Part shown: positions 24,273 through 32,926 of the stretch, piece after piece
How positions within the stretch are numbered: position 1 is the stretch's first letter
Layout: each line of letters opens with the position of its first letter
From: JARIHD01 sp964503715
Lineage (GTDB): Bacteria; Patescibacteriota; Saccharimonadia; Saccharimonadales; UBA4665
Assembly: GCA_964503715.1 (NCBI GenBank)
Contig: CAZDAD010000001.1
Span: 1 to 64,000 of the forward strand
Reading direction: 5' to 3'
Length of the DNA: 64,000 bases
Program-made: the position numbers and the translations under genes
The notes under the pieces: model-generated
Databases searched by the model: none
Seen by the model: only the letters and a program-made list of their open reading frames with translations
What the model was told of the DNA's origin: nothing

Positions 24273-24301
24273 TGTTATCCCCCTTTCTTTTTGATTGGTA
24301 A

Positions 24302-24320
24302 CAGTACCTCTATAGTACTG
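24302..24320. promoter_or_regulatory. palindrome over a possible promoter
   Basis: CAGTAC, 7 nt, GTACTG. On the minus strand it overlaps TATAGA, 18 nt from TTGTTC, upstream of the 48-aa ORF. Could be an operator. Confidence 0.3.
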
Positions 24321-24363
24321 CTGCAAGCTTAAGAACAACTGTAGAAATAGCCAACTTTTTAAT

Positions 24364-25476
24364 TTACTGGACTATTCGGCGAGGGCGAGGCGGTCTATCA
24401 TCTGATTGACGCTTAGAGACTGGCGTGATGTCATGTGCTAGACGCTGTTTTCTCTTGGTACGGCTAACTGCAGGTCTGTCAGTAAGGAGAGCCTCAGGAA
24501 GCACCAGTCGCTTCTTTTTAAGCGTCGACTTACGAGCATTCTGAACTGTTCGAGTAAAACGTCTTTCGGCTTCTGAGTCAGCATTACGCGAGATTGGCGG
24601 TGCAACCAGTATCTGTCTTTTGTTCTCGTCATCTGTCTCTTTCATTACGTTTAGGGCATGTTCTTCTAGCAACCATTCACGGCCTGGGGCAGTCTCGCTT
24701 ATAACTACAATATGCCAGAGGGAGGCACCGACCTTATTCTCTGACATAACTCTCAGAGGTTTCACAACCGTTAGCGGGCTGATTGGCAACTGCATATTAA
24801 CACTTTCTACGAGCGCAAGACCTGCCTCTAGGTCAGACACAAAGAGGTCAATGGCAATTGTTCTAACTCCCCTAGGCAGTACTCTAACACCTTGAATATT
24901 CTGGTTGCTTATCCAGACAACTTCGCCGTTTAGACCCCTAATGCGAGTTGAGCGGAGCGTCACTCGCTCAACTATACCGCGTAAGTCCCCAAAGGGCTCT
25001 ACTTTTACATAGTCACCCACTCCGTACCAGTGTTCAGCCATCATTACACCACCATATGCAATGTCTCGTAGTATCGGGCTAACAGTTGCACTCAAAATCA
25101 AGATTATTATGGCGCTAGCACCAACTAGAGCACTTGGTCTTGGTGAGGGGTGGATGTACGACCACCACGCCCACAGGGCGATTAGGGTAAAAACCACCTT
25201 TTGCAAGGCCACGATAATAACGATTATCGTCTCCCAGCGTCTTAATTTATTGGCTGACTGCAAGTTTTCTGCTTTGTCAGCGCGTCGGCTAAGCATTCGG
25301 GCAAGAGATCTAAGCACGGCTGCTACTAATTTGCCAACAATGAATGCAGCCAATAGGGCAATTACCAACGATACTATCGAACGGCTGTTAAAATATGTCT
25401 CGGTAATCCGTTCCAAAACACCTTTAGACTGGCTCAATACGCTGTCCAACTGAGTGTTGCCCACTATAGAATCCAT
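24364..25476 (-). CDS. MscS-family mechanosensitive channel
   Basis: A 370-residue protein. Three membrane segments lie in the first 150 residues. The pore-lining helix runs into SATVSPILRDIAYGGVMMAEHWYGVGDYVKV, where the beta domain begins (GIVERVTLRSTRIRGLNGEVVWISNQ). An alpha/beta domain follows. The last 70 residues are very basic (RLVLPEALL...KRKQRLAHD) and not part of the core family. It should open under membrane tension. Together with MscL this gives two tension-gated valves in the window. Confidence 0.88.
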   Translation of the reverse strand: MDSIVGNTQLDSVLSQSKGVLERITETYFNSRSIVSLVIALLAAFIVGKLVAAVLRSLARMLSRRADKAENLQSANKLRRWETIIVIIVALQKVVFTLIALWAWWSYIHPSPRPSALVGASAIIILILSATVSPILRDIAYGGVMMAEHWYGVGDYVKVEPFGDLRGIVERVTLRSTRIRGLNGEVVWISNQNIQGVRVLPRGVRTIAIDLFVSDLEAGLALVESVNMQLPISPLTVVKPLRVMSENKVGASLWHIVVISETAPGREWLLEEHALNVMKETDDENKRQILVAPPISRNADSEAERRFTRTVQNARKSTLKKKRLVLPEALLTDRPAVSRTKRKQRLAHDITPVSKRQSDDRPPRPRRIVQ

Positions 25477-25499
25477 GCTCTAATCATAAAACATTAGCG

Positions 25500-25505
25500 T
25501 ATACT
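25500..25505 (+). promoter_or_regulatory. -10 box of the flippase-like gene, leaderless
   Basis: TATACT ends 7 nt before ATG 25513; transcription should begin at the start codon. No clear -35. Confidence 0.4.
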
Positions 25506-25512
25506 TTACTAT

Positions 25513-26460
25513 ATGACTCGAAAATCTAAACAAAAAAAATCAATGCTTAGTGCGTTGATTGTGCTTGTGGCTTTCCTCATATTTATGTATGTACTTTTGC
25601 CTCAGTTTATCGATATGTCCGATCAGATAAAGACTCTTAGATCCGCCAATTTTGTTTATGCAGCGGCGGGTCTGGCGGTCGCGATATTAAGTTACGTTGT
25701 TGCCTCGGTCACCTATCTGCTCATATCCCATAATCGACTTAGTTTTGTGAAGACTTTTGTGGTTCAGATGGCAACGGCTTTCACGAATCGTCTACTGCCA
25801 ATCGGTCTTGGCGGCATGGGATTGAACGTGCAGTATCTACGGAACGAGCAGCACTCCTATGGTGAAGCTGCGGCATTGGTTGCCGTAAATGGGATACTGG
25901 GCGGGGTGGCACATTCTATAATGCTCTCGTTACTGTATGTTTTTTCGGCATCAGCTCTGGTACATCTCGCTTTGCCAAAACTCAGCCTAACTTTTTTGAT
26001 TATTTCTACTATGGTACTGCTAACTGCTTTAACGGCTATATATATTTTTCGCAGTCGGGTGGCAAAGGCTGTAACTTCGTTCGTAAGGCAACTGTCAACA
26101 TACCTAAGAAAATACCGTAAGGACCCTCAAAAGCTATTATTCGGAACGATGTCGGCTATGGCCTTGACTACTACCTACGCAGTTGTCTTGATGTTATCGG
26201 CTGCGGCATTTGATATTCATATCAGTATTTGGCAGGCATTGATTGTGCTTACGGTTGAGCTAGTCGTAGCCACAGCGACACCAACTCCAGGGGGCATCGG
26301 CGGAGCCGAAGCGGGCCTAGCAGCGGGCATTGTAGCCCTAGGCTTTAATAGCAGTCAGGGCTTAGCAGTGGCATTACTGTATCGATTCCTTACCTTCTGG
26401 CTGCCAATAATACCTGGCGCTTTATTCTTTCTGTCTATTCGCAAAAAATATTTGGCCTAG
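25513..26460 (+). CDS. LPG_synthase_TM/UPF0104-type membrane protein
   Basis: A 315-residue integral membrane protein with about eight helices. TPTPGGIGGAEAGLAAGIVALGF near the C terminus and NRLLPIGLGGMGLNVQYLR in the middle are typical of the lysylphosphatidylglycerol synthetase membrane region and its stand-alone relatives. The MprF catalytic domain is absent, so it may move lipids across the membrane rather than make them. The last 4 nt overlap the convergent metalloprotease. Confidence 0.82.
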   Translation: MTRKSKQKKSMLSALIVLVAFLIFMYVLLPQFIDMSDQIKTLRSANFVYAAAGLAVAILSYVVASVTYLLISHNRLSFVKTFVVQMATAFTNRLLPIGLGGMGLNVQYLRNEQHSYGEAAALVAVNGILGGVAHSIMLSLLYVFSASALVHLALPKLSLTFLIISTMVLLTALTAIYIFRSRVAKAVTSFVRQLSTYLRKYRKDPQKLLFGTMSAMALTTTYAVVLMLSAAAFDIHISIWQALIVLTVELVVATATPTPGGIGGAEAGLAAGIVALGFNSSQGLAVALLYRFLTFWLPIIPGALFFLSIRKKYLA

Positions 26461-27884
26461 CCACCAAGTTTGGATCTAAGCTGATCAGCCTCTTCGGCAA
26501 GCGGCCATGGGTTAAACTTGCAGCCCTTAAGATCTATAGATTGTTGTTGCATAACTGGCGCAGGGCTATTGGGTGACGAACACGAGGAGTGTCCAAACCC
26601 TAGCCAGTGACCAGTTTCGTGGTTAATAACCATGGAACGATAGTCATCTAATGAGCCCTTACTTGCATTCCAGGCATCGCTGGCATGCTGCCAACGATCA
26701 AAATTTATTACTACATTATTGCCAATCCTGCAGCTCCAGTCTGAATCACAGACGCCACCAAAACTGGGCATTGCCTCGGCTGACGATAGCCAGACAGTAT
26801 AGTCGCATCCTGAGTCGACATATGCAAAATCTACGTCACCCATTAGGTTCCAGCCTCTATTGTCGGAATAGGTTGATTTGAGCTTAGATTGGAGGGCTGT
26901 TAGGTTGGATTGATCAACGTTTCTGACAGAAGTGCAGTATGTATACTTTTTTAGATACGGCACATTCTGAAGAGCAATACTTTTAGTTTCACCTTTTGTG
27001 ATTGCGGCCTTCACGATTGCCGCAGTTGCAGGAACATTGCCAGATCTTATACCGAGCATCTTGCCCGCATATCGAACATTATTCTGAACAAGTTCATCCG
27101 ACAAAACATAGGTTGAGCCAGACTTTTTATACCACGGTATAAAGTCATTTTTTGAAACCTTGTACGTCCGTCCTCCCGACGTGTATGTGATTACGGCATT
27201 TAGCTGTTTCAATAGACCGTTTTTGGTGTCATCTAGACTCCTCGATGTTACTTTTGCAGGCCGTATATTTACTGGGACACCAATATTAAAGTTTCCGTGA
27301 GAAATGCTCTTTTCTACGATTCTGCGTAGTGGAGCAGAATTAAGTGTATAGCCAGGGTGCTCATCCTTGGTCCAAAAAGTTTTGGTATCGAGGGATATCT
27401 GGGCATCTACAGGCTGACGATCAAAAGACTTTTCTAGCCCCACCAAGCCTGCGGCGTAAATTTTATCGTCAACTCTCAGTGGTATAAACATTTCGTGCTT
27501 AACGAAGAAATTGGCAATTGGTAACCATGAACGACCCGCATCTCTCTGTTCTAGGAGGTGAGTATAGTCAGCAGTCATTCCTAGCTGCGATGCTAAATAT
27601 TTCACTCGGTGGAGCTCCAATGCTTCCAGATTCATATGTTTGGACAGTATATTCAAAGATTGTGCCTTACCCTGGAGCACATCATAATTGACGTTGCCGA
27701 TAGATACCTTGGCTAGAGTTGTGTTGGGGTAAGTCTTGTTAAGATATATTACCCAAGTAATAACGTTGGACAACACAAATACAACCGTGATGATTAGCCC
27801 CGTTATCTTGAGCTTTTTGCTAAGCGGTACCTTATGAACTCTGCGCACCTTATCGTCGTAGCGCGGGAATCGGTAGTTATCCAT
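26457..27884 (-). CDS. membrane-anchored DUF3152-type zinc metalloprotease
   Basis: A 475-residue protein with a basic cytoplasmic N terminus and one membrane helix (about 25-47). A middle region (160-280) resembles the YoaR/VanW-type putative peptidoglycan-binding domain. The C-terminal DUF3152-like protease has HETGHWLGFGH (about 421-431), a HExxHxxGxxH metzincin zinc site, and NSPAPVMQQQ in the Met-turn position. Paired cysteines suggest disulphides outside the cell. DUF3152 is known mainly from Actinobacteria, the usual hosts of these epibionts. The start is ATG 27884, since TATAAT ends 3 nt before the alternative ATG at 27893. Confidence 0.78.
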   Translation of the reverse strand: MDNYRFPRYDDKVRRVHKVPLSKKLKITGLIITVVFVLSNVITWVIYLNKTYPNTTLAKVSIGNVNYDVLQGKAQSLNILSKHMNLEALELHRVKYLASQLGMTADYTHLLEQRDAGRSWLPIANFFVKHEMFIPLRVDDKIYAAGLVGLEKSFDRQPVDAQISLDTKTFWTKDEHPGYTLNSAPLRRIVEKSISHGNFNIGVPVNIRPAKVTSRSLDDTKNGLLKQLNAVITYTSGGRTYKVSKNDFIPWYKKSGSTYVLSDELVQNNVRYAGKMLGIRSGNVPATAAIVKAAITKGETKSIALQNVPYLKKYTYCTSVRNVDQSNLTALQSKLKSTYSDNRGWNLMGDVDFAYVDSGCDYTVWLSSAEAMPSFGGVCDSDWSCRIGNNVVINFDRWQHASDAWNASKGSLDDYRSMVINHETGHWLGFGHSSCSSPNSPAPVMQQQSIDLKGCKFNPWPLAEEADQLRSKLGG

Positions 27885-27896
27885 AATATACATAGC

Positions 27897-27902
27897 ATTA
27901 TA
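27897..27902 (-). promoter_or_regulatory. -10 box of the metalloprotease gene
   Basis: TATAAT 12 nt before ATG 27884; a TTCTAC lies 17 nt upstream. Confidence 0.5.
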
Positions 27903-27939
27903 GCTATAAACGTAAGCAAGTAGAAAATTTTTTGTCTAT

Positions 27940-28803
27940 TTATTTAAGCAGTGTCTTAACTTGCGCAACAACAGCATCGACTCCGCTACTCATTTTCATA
28001 GTGCTACGATGGACCAGACATACAACCCTAGTTGCGCTAAGTTTTGGTATTTCGACTAAATCCCCTTTTTGAACATGTTCGTTAGCGGTAAAGTTCGGCA
28101 GCATAGTAGCTCCTCTGCCTGCTAAGGCAAGTGAGAGCAATATCTGCGGGCTTGTGGAATAGAATTTGTAGCGAGGCGTTACATGATTAGACCTGAGTGC
28201 AGTATCTACTATTTGAAATGTATTTGAGGCTTCATTGTAGGCCAAAAATGGTACGGCAATACCCCGTTGAATAGCTGCCCTAAACTCATCCTCAAGCTGC
28301 GGCCGAACGACCAATGATAGCTTTTCGCTGCCTAGTATATCTATTACGAGATTGGAGCTTAGCTTATTGGGGTGCGTAATGATGCCAAAATCAATGTCAC
28401 CTCTCTGAACACCGTCAATAATTCTTTGGGTATTATCAATCGTAACAGATATAACCTGATCGCTGGATAAACCGACATCTTGACCCGAACCAAAAAGCTG
28501 CTCGGCGATACTATCAATTATGCCAATGCGGATTGTTGTCTCCACGCTGCCCAACTCGGATAATGCATCTTTAAGCTCAAAACTAATCCCTTGCATACGT
28601 AAGGCTGAATCATATACAACCTGACCTGCCGAGGTAAGTTTAATACCTCTGTTATGTCGTACAATCAGTTCGACTTTAAGCTCTTTCTCTAGATTGCTAA
28701 TGGTAGTGCTAAGTGCGGGCTGAGATATGTGCAATGCCTGAGCTGCCTTGGTATAGCTACCATGGTCAACCAGTTTTACAAATTTCAGTAGTTTATCGTC
28801 CAT
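27940..28803 (-). CDS. LysR-type transcriptional regulator
   Basis: A 287-residue regulator. The winged helix-turn-helix is at 1-60 (FVKLVDHGSYTKAAQALHISQPALSTTISNLEKEL), and the effector-binding domain at 90-287 has the PBP2 fold. It is divergent from the inositol-3-phosphate synthase gene with 88 nt between starts and a CCAATA/TATTGG palindrome in that gap. By the usual LysR habit it would control that gene and itself. The effector is unknown. Confidence 0.9.
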   Translation of the reverse strand: MDDKLLKFVKLVDHGSYTKAAQALHISQPALSTTISNLEKELKVELIVRHNRGIKLTSAGQVVYDSALRMQGISFELKDALSELGSVETTIRIGIIDSIAEQLFGSGQDVGLSSDQVISVTIDNTQRIIDGVQRGDIDFGIITHPNKLSSNLVIDILGSEKLSLVVRPQLEDEFRAAIQRGIAVPFLAYNEASNTFQIVDTALRSNHVTPRYKFYSTSPQILLSLALAGRGATMLPNFTANEHVQKGDLVEIPKLSATRVVCLVHRSTMKMSSGVDAVVAQVKTLLK

Positions 28804-28824
28804 AAGTATTATTTATAGCTTTAT

Positions 28825-28840
28825 CCAATAATTATATTGG
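28825..28840. promoter_or_regulatory. putative LysR-type operator
   Basis: Perfect inverted repeat CCAATA-ATTA-TATTGG between the divergent lysR-type gene and ino1, 22 nt from the regulator start. Confidence 0.55.
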
Positions 28841-28891
28841 AAAGTTATCATACTAACAACGTATGATTGCTTCATAGACGTAGGAGGATTT

Positions 28892-29992
28892 ATGTCGCAA
28901 CGAAAAATTCGTGTGGCCATTGTTGGCCTAGGAAACTGTGCTTCTTCGCTCATCCAAGGGGTCGAATACTATAAAGACGTTAAGGATGACGAGTTCGTAC
29001 CAGGCGTAATGCACGTTAATTTTGGTGGCTACCATATCGGTTCACTAGAAGTGGTAGCTGCATTTGATGTCAATGAGAACAAGGTTGGCAAGGATGTGGC
29101 CGAGGCAATCTACGCCGCACCAAACAATACGGCAATATTCGCAAAAGTTCCGAAGATGGGTGTAAAAGTATTGCGTGGTCCACGCTTAGATGGTGTCAAC
29201 AAGTACACTGCTGAGCTAGTGCCTGTTGATGACTCACGAAAAGCTGTCGATGTTGTAGCTGAACTCAAGAAGGCTAAGGCAGAGATTGTTATCAATTACC
29301 TACCTGTCGGTTCGCAGGAAGCGACTGAGTTCTACGCACAAGCTGCAATCGATGCAGGCTGCGGTTTTGTTAACTGTATCCCTGTATTTATTGCTTCTAC
29401 CCCCGCTTGGGCCAAGAAGTTTGAGAAGGCTGGCCTGCCAGTGATTGGGGACGATATCAAAGCCCAGGTTGGTGCAACAATCGTTCACCGAACGCTTACT
29501 AACCTCTTCTTGGATCGAGGTATGAAGATAGATCGCACTTATCAGCTAAATACAGGCGGTAATACCGACTTCTTGAATATGCTGGAGCGAGAACGACTTG
29601 CCCACAAAAAAATCAGTAAGACCGAGGCGGTCACCTCACAGATAGAAGCCCGTGGTCAGTCTATACATCCAGACAATGTACATGTTGGACCATCAGATTA
29701 CGTGCCGTGGCAGAAAGACAACAAGATTTGCTTCTTGCGCATTGAGAGTAACCATTTTGGTGATGTACCAATGAATCTTGAGCTGCGTCTTTCGGTAGAA
29801 GATTCGCCAAACTCCGCTGGTGTAGCAATCGATTCAATCCGATGCTGCAAGCTAGCCCTGGACAACAAATTGAAAGGTGCCATTATTGAGCCAGCTGCGT
29901 TCTTCCAAAAACACCCGCCAAAGCAAATTGAGGACCGCACAGCAAGAGATTTAGTCGAGAAATATATTCAAAAATACGGCCACAAAAATTAG
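28892..29992 (+). CDS. ino1: inositol-3-phosphate synthase
   Basis: A 366-residue NAD-dependent enzyme that turns glucose 6-phosphate into inositol 3-phosphate. VAIVGLGNCASSLIQGVEYY is the NAD site. VINYLPVGSQEAT, NCIPVFIASTPAWAKKFEKAGLPVIGDDIKAQVGATI and QLNTGGNTDFLNM form the active site. It is the short actinobacterial/archaeal-type form. AGGAGG precedes the ATG. It fits a route to phosphatidylinositol, and a PimA-like transferase lies at 47058. The stop overlaps the convergent permease by 4 nt. Confidence 0.92.
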   Translation: MSQRKIRVAIVGLGNCASSLIQGVEYYKDVKDDEFVPGVMHVNFGGYHIGSLEVVAAFDVNENKVGKDVAEAIYAAPNNTAIFAKVPKMGVKVLRGPRLDGVNKYTAELVPVDDSRKAVDVVAELKKAKAEIVINYLPVGSQEATEFYAQAAIDAGCGFVNCIPVFIASTPAWAKKFEKAGLPVIGDDIKAQVGATIVHRTLTNLFLDRGMKIDRTYQLNTGGNTDFLNMLERERLAHKKISKTEAVTSQIEARGQSIHPDNVHVGPSDYVPWQKDNKICFLRIESNHFGDVPMNLELRLSVEDSPNSAGVAIDSIRCCKLALDNKLKGAIIEPAAFFQKHPPKQIEDRTARDLVEKYIQKYGHKN

Positions 29993-30783
29993 CGTCGGCT
30001 AACAGCTACAGACAGGAGGAGAGTTACAATTGCACAAATTGTGATTGCTCCTCCTGCTGCTATGCCAGTGTAGTATGAGACAATCAGGCCTACGTATACC
30101 GATGCTAGACTAAATATTATAGATATTTTAAGTGTGGCGCTAAAACTTCGCGCAATTTTTGATGCCGCTATAACAGGGATCACTATTAATGAGCCTATCA
30201 GTAGACCACCTACTATCCTCAGGCTGAGTACAGTGATCGCAGCGGTCATTGCGGTTAGAGTATACTGCACCAACTGAACTTTTGCTCCACTTATTAAGGC
30301 GCTAGACGGGCTATAGACAATATGCAGCAAGGTTCTATATCGGCTTATCAAAAAGTACGTAATTATTAGTCCCACGATAGCTAGGGTAATTATATCTCCG
30401 CGCGTTGTAGTAGCTATGCTGCCGAAGAGATACGAATTAAAGCTGGCACTGCTATTTCTAGATAATCCTGCCAGGACTATGGCTATCGCCAGTCCACCGC
30501 TAGTCAATATTGCTAGGCCAACTTCACCACTAAGCTTTCTGTTTAATTGTAGCCACTCAAGAAATACAGCAGCCAGTATGGAAACTGGTAGTGCCATGTA
30601 CAATGGTGATATTCCTAGTAGCATGGCCGCTCCCACACCAACCAAACTTACGTGAGCTAGGCTATCAGCCATTAAGGCATATCGCCGCGAGACCAAAAAT
30701 ATTCCCAAGAATGGTAAAGTTAATGCGATTATTGCACCTGCCATGAAGGCGTTTTGCATGAAACCATAACTTAGTAGGTCCAT
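29989..30783 (-). CDS. ABC-3 family metal ion permease (ZnuB/MntB type)
   Basis: A 264-residue permease with about eight membrane helices. SRRYALMADSLAHVSLVGVGAAMLLG near residues 33-58 is the family signature, with SLRIVGGLLIGSLIVIPVIAA further on. These permeases import Zn2+, Mn2+ or Fe2+. Its start overlaps the stop of the ATPase gene by 1 nt. No substrate-binding protein gene is next to it, so the metal cannot be assigned. Confidence 0.88.
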   Translation of the reverse strand: MDLLSYGFMQNAFMAGAIIALTLPFLGIFLVSRRYALMADSLAHVSLVGVGAAMLLGISPLYMALPVSILAAVFLEWLQLNRKLSGEVGLAILTSGGLAIAIVLAGLSRNSSASFNSYLFGSIATTTRGDIITLAIVGLIITYFLISRYRTLLHIVYSPSSALISGAKVQLVQYTLTAMTAAITVLSLRIVGGLLIGSLIVIPVIAASKIARSFSATLKISIIFSLASVYVGLIVSYYTGIAAGGAITICAIVTLLLSVAVSRR

Positions 30784-31484
30784 CAGCCACGACCTCCGTG
30801 GTGCTGCTTATGTTCTGCCCTATAATATTCTGGCATATGTTTTGAGATATCGTAGCCCTCCGTGGGCCCATCATACAAAAGCTTCTGATTGACTATTATT
30901 AGCCTGCGGCAGTGTTTACTAACCAGCTCAATCTCATGAGCAACTATAACAATAGTCGTGCCATTTGCATTAAGTTCATCGATTAAACCGTAGAATTCAT
31001 TTTGAGAATGCTGGTCTATGCCCGCAGTTGGCTCATCCAATATTAAAAGTTCAGCGTTTTCAGCTAAGGCCTTTGCAATCTGGACACGCTGTTTTTGCCC
31101 ACCCGATAGATTGGACACAGATCTTTGTTTTAGATTTAGCAGGCCCACCCTTTCAAGACACTCGTTAATCTTTTTTGAGTTATTGTCACAGCCTAGCCCT
31201 ACAACTTCCGATACGCTTAGGGGTATGATGCCACTGTATTCGCCGTTATCTTGGGCAACGTAGCCAATGTGGCTAGTGCCAAGAAATATGTCGCCAGAAG
31301 ATGGCATAATAATTTTGAGCATTGCCTTTAACAGGGTGGTTTTTCCTGCACCATTAGGTCCAATAACTGCTACAGATTGGCCGCTATGAATGCATAGAGA
31401 AATATCAGATAATACTTCAACTTCATTATTTACGACACTAACATGGTCAAGATCAACGAGAGTTTTTGCTTTGTGGCTATTCAT
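30783..31484 (-). CDS. ABC transporter ATPase for metal import (ZnuC/MntA type)
   Basis: A 233-residue ATPase: Walker A GPNGAGKTT, Q-loop YVAQDNG, signature LSGGQKQRVQ, Walker B LLILDEPTAG and the switch His in IVIVAHE. It powers the adjacent ABC-3 permease. The C terminus is histidine-rich (EHKQHHGG), a common trait of metal transporters. It is divergent from cydA. Confidence 0.9.
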   Translation of the reverse strand: MNSHKAKTLVDLDHVSVVNNEVEVLSDISLCIHSGQSVAVIGPNGAGKTTLLKAMLKIIMPSSGDIFLGTSHIGYVAQDNGEYSGIIPLSVSEVVGLGCDNNSKKINECLERVGLLNLKQRSVSNLSGGQKQRVQIAKALAENAELLILDEPTAGIDQHSQNEFYGLIDELNANGTTIVIVAHEIELVSKHCRRLIIVNQKLLYDGPTEGYDISKHMPEYYRAEHKQHHGGRG

Positions 31485-31538
31485 GTCTTATTGCCTAGAT
31501 TATCACAAAAATGCGCCTGGCCCCTAACTATCAGATAA

Positions 31539-31547
31539 TGCTATACT
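31539..31547 (+). promoter_or_regulatory. extended -10 promoter of cydA-cydB
   Basis: TGCTATACT, with no good -35. It gives a leader of about 25 nt that carries the GGGGGTG ribosome site, unlike the leaderless genes nearby. Confidence 0.45.
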
Positions 31548-31579
31548 AAAACATAAGAGTAATAACGGGGGTGTTATTG

Positions 31580-32926
31580 ATGGAAGAGATACATGCGGGC
31601 AGGCTGCTGATGGCAGACAGTCTTGGTTTTCATATTATCTTTGTTCTCTTTGGGATTGGTTTGCCGCTGGTTGTATCAATTATTGAATACATGGCCATCA
31701 AAAGACGTGACGACAAGCTACTGCACACCGCCAAGGTGTGGTCCTTTATTTCGTCATTATTAGTTATAACTGGCGTTTTGTCTGGCAGCGTTGTCGCACT
31801 ACAGATGTTCTTTGTGTGGCCAGGAATCATTGAGTTTGGTGGCAGCGCAATCGGTCTAGCCTTCATGCTAGAGGGATACGCATTTTTGCTGGAAGCGACG
31901 TTCTTGGCACTATATGTAAAGACTTGGGATAAGATCAAGGGCATTAAACACTGGCTACTTGGAATACCAGTGATAATAGGCTCTGCGGGATCGGCTGTTC
32001 TGATAACTGCTGTCGACGCTTGGATGAACCACCCCAGTGGCGTTACTATTGTTGATGGCAAGGTTGTCGCCGCCGATCAAGTTCAAGCCATATTCAACCA
32101 AACCAGCCTCCTCCAGTCTCTTCACTCTATACTTGGGTACTACTTTGTAGTTTTTGGTGTTGTCTCTGCGGTTTATGCATTCAAGTTGATTCGCAAGAAG
32201 AACTCTGCCTTTGGCGATGCACGTATAAGTAAGATGTTGCTGAATCGTTTTGTCATATTAGCAGCACTAACACTGCTAGCCGTTGGCGTTATGGGTGACC
32301 TCTCTGCCAAATATCTGGCCAAACACGAGCCAACCAAACTGGCCGCAATGGAATTACTACGCGAAACCCAGTCAGGTGCACCACTGTTAGTCGGCGGTTT
32401 ACCTCAGCCTGATGGCACGGCTAAGGGCGGTATTGAAATCCCCAAAATGCTGAGTGTATTGGCTCACAATAATCCCAACGCCGAGGTCAAGGGGCTTAAC
32501 GAAACACCACGAGAACTGTGGCCACCTCTAGTAGTACATATACTCTTTGATATAAAAATGCTACTAGTCGGTGCAGCTTCGTTGATAGTGGTCTTGTTCT
32601 TGTTCTTCAAATACAAGGCTAGTAAGTGGCACTACTCAAAGCCGATGCTTGCAGCAGTTGTTGCACTACCGTTCATTGGAGTACTAATGATTGAATTGGG
32701 CTGGATAATGACCGAGATGGGTCGTCAGCCATTCGCTGTTTATGGGCATGTCCTGACTAAAGATGCTATGACCACCAGCCAGAGTGTTATAGCCCTAGGC
32801 TGGCTCTTCCCTACCGTCTACCTCTTGCTAACTATTGCTACATTGGCCTCATTGAGAATGTTGCTCAGGCGACTTGACGCCAAACCAACAAAGATGGCTA
32901 CAAAAACAAAGAAAGGTGGTAAGTAA
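31580..32926 (+). CDS. cydA: cytochrome bd-type quinol oxidase subunit I
   Basis: A 448-residue membrane subunit that oxidises quinol and reduces oxygen. Heme ligand candidates are H18 (SLGFHIIF, b595/d side) and the His of SLLQSLHSILGYY (b558). MLEGYAFLLEATFLALY carries the conserved glutamates, and WIMTEMGRQPFAVYG matches the GRQPW block with Phe for Trp. The quinol-binding loop is short (KHEPTKLAAMELLRE), as in cyanide-insensitive types. I chose ATG 31580, with GGGGGTG 6 nt upstream, over the GTG at 31571. Confidence 0.93.
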   Translation: MEEIHAGRLLMADSLGFHIIFVLFGIGLPLVVSIIEYMAIKRRDDKLLHTAKVWSFISSLLVITGVLSGSVVALQMFFVWPGIIEFGGSAIGLAFMLEGYAFLLEATFLALYVKTWDKIKGIKHWLLGIPVIIGSAGSAVLITAVDAWMNHPSGVTIVDGKVVAADQVQAIFNQTSLLQSLHSILGYYFVVFGVVSAVYAFKLIRKKNSAFGDARISKMLLNRFVILAALTLLAVGVMGDLSAKYLAKHEPTKLAAMELLRETQSGAPLLVGGLPQPDGTAKGGIEIPKMLSVLAHNNPNAEVKGLNETPRELWPPLVVHILFDIKMLLVGAASLIVVLFLFFKYKASKWHYSKPMLAAVVALPFIGVLMIELGWIMTEMGRQPFAVYGHVLTKDAMTTSQSVIALGWLFPTVYLLLTIATLASLRMLLRRLDAKPTKMATKTKKGGK

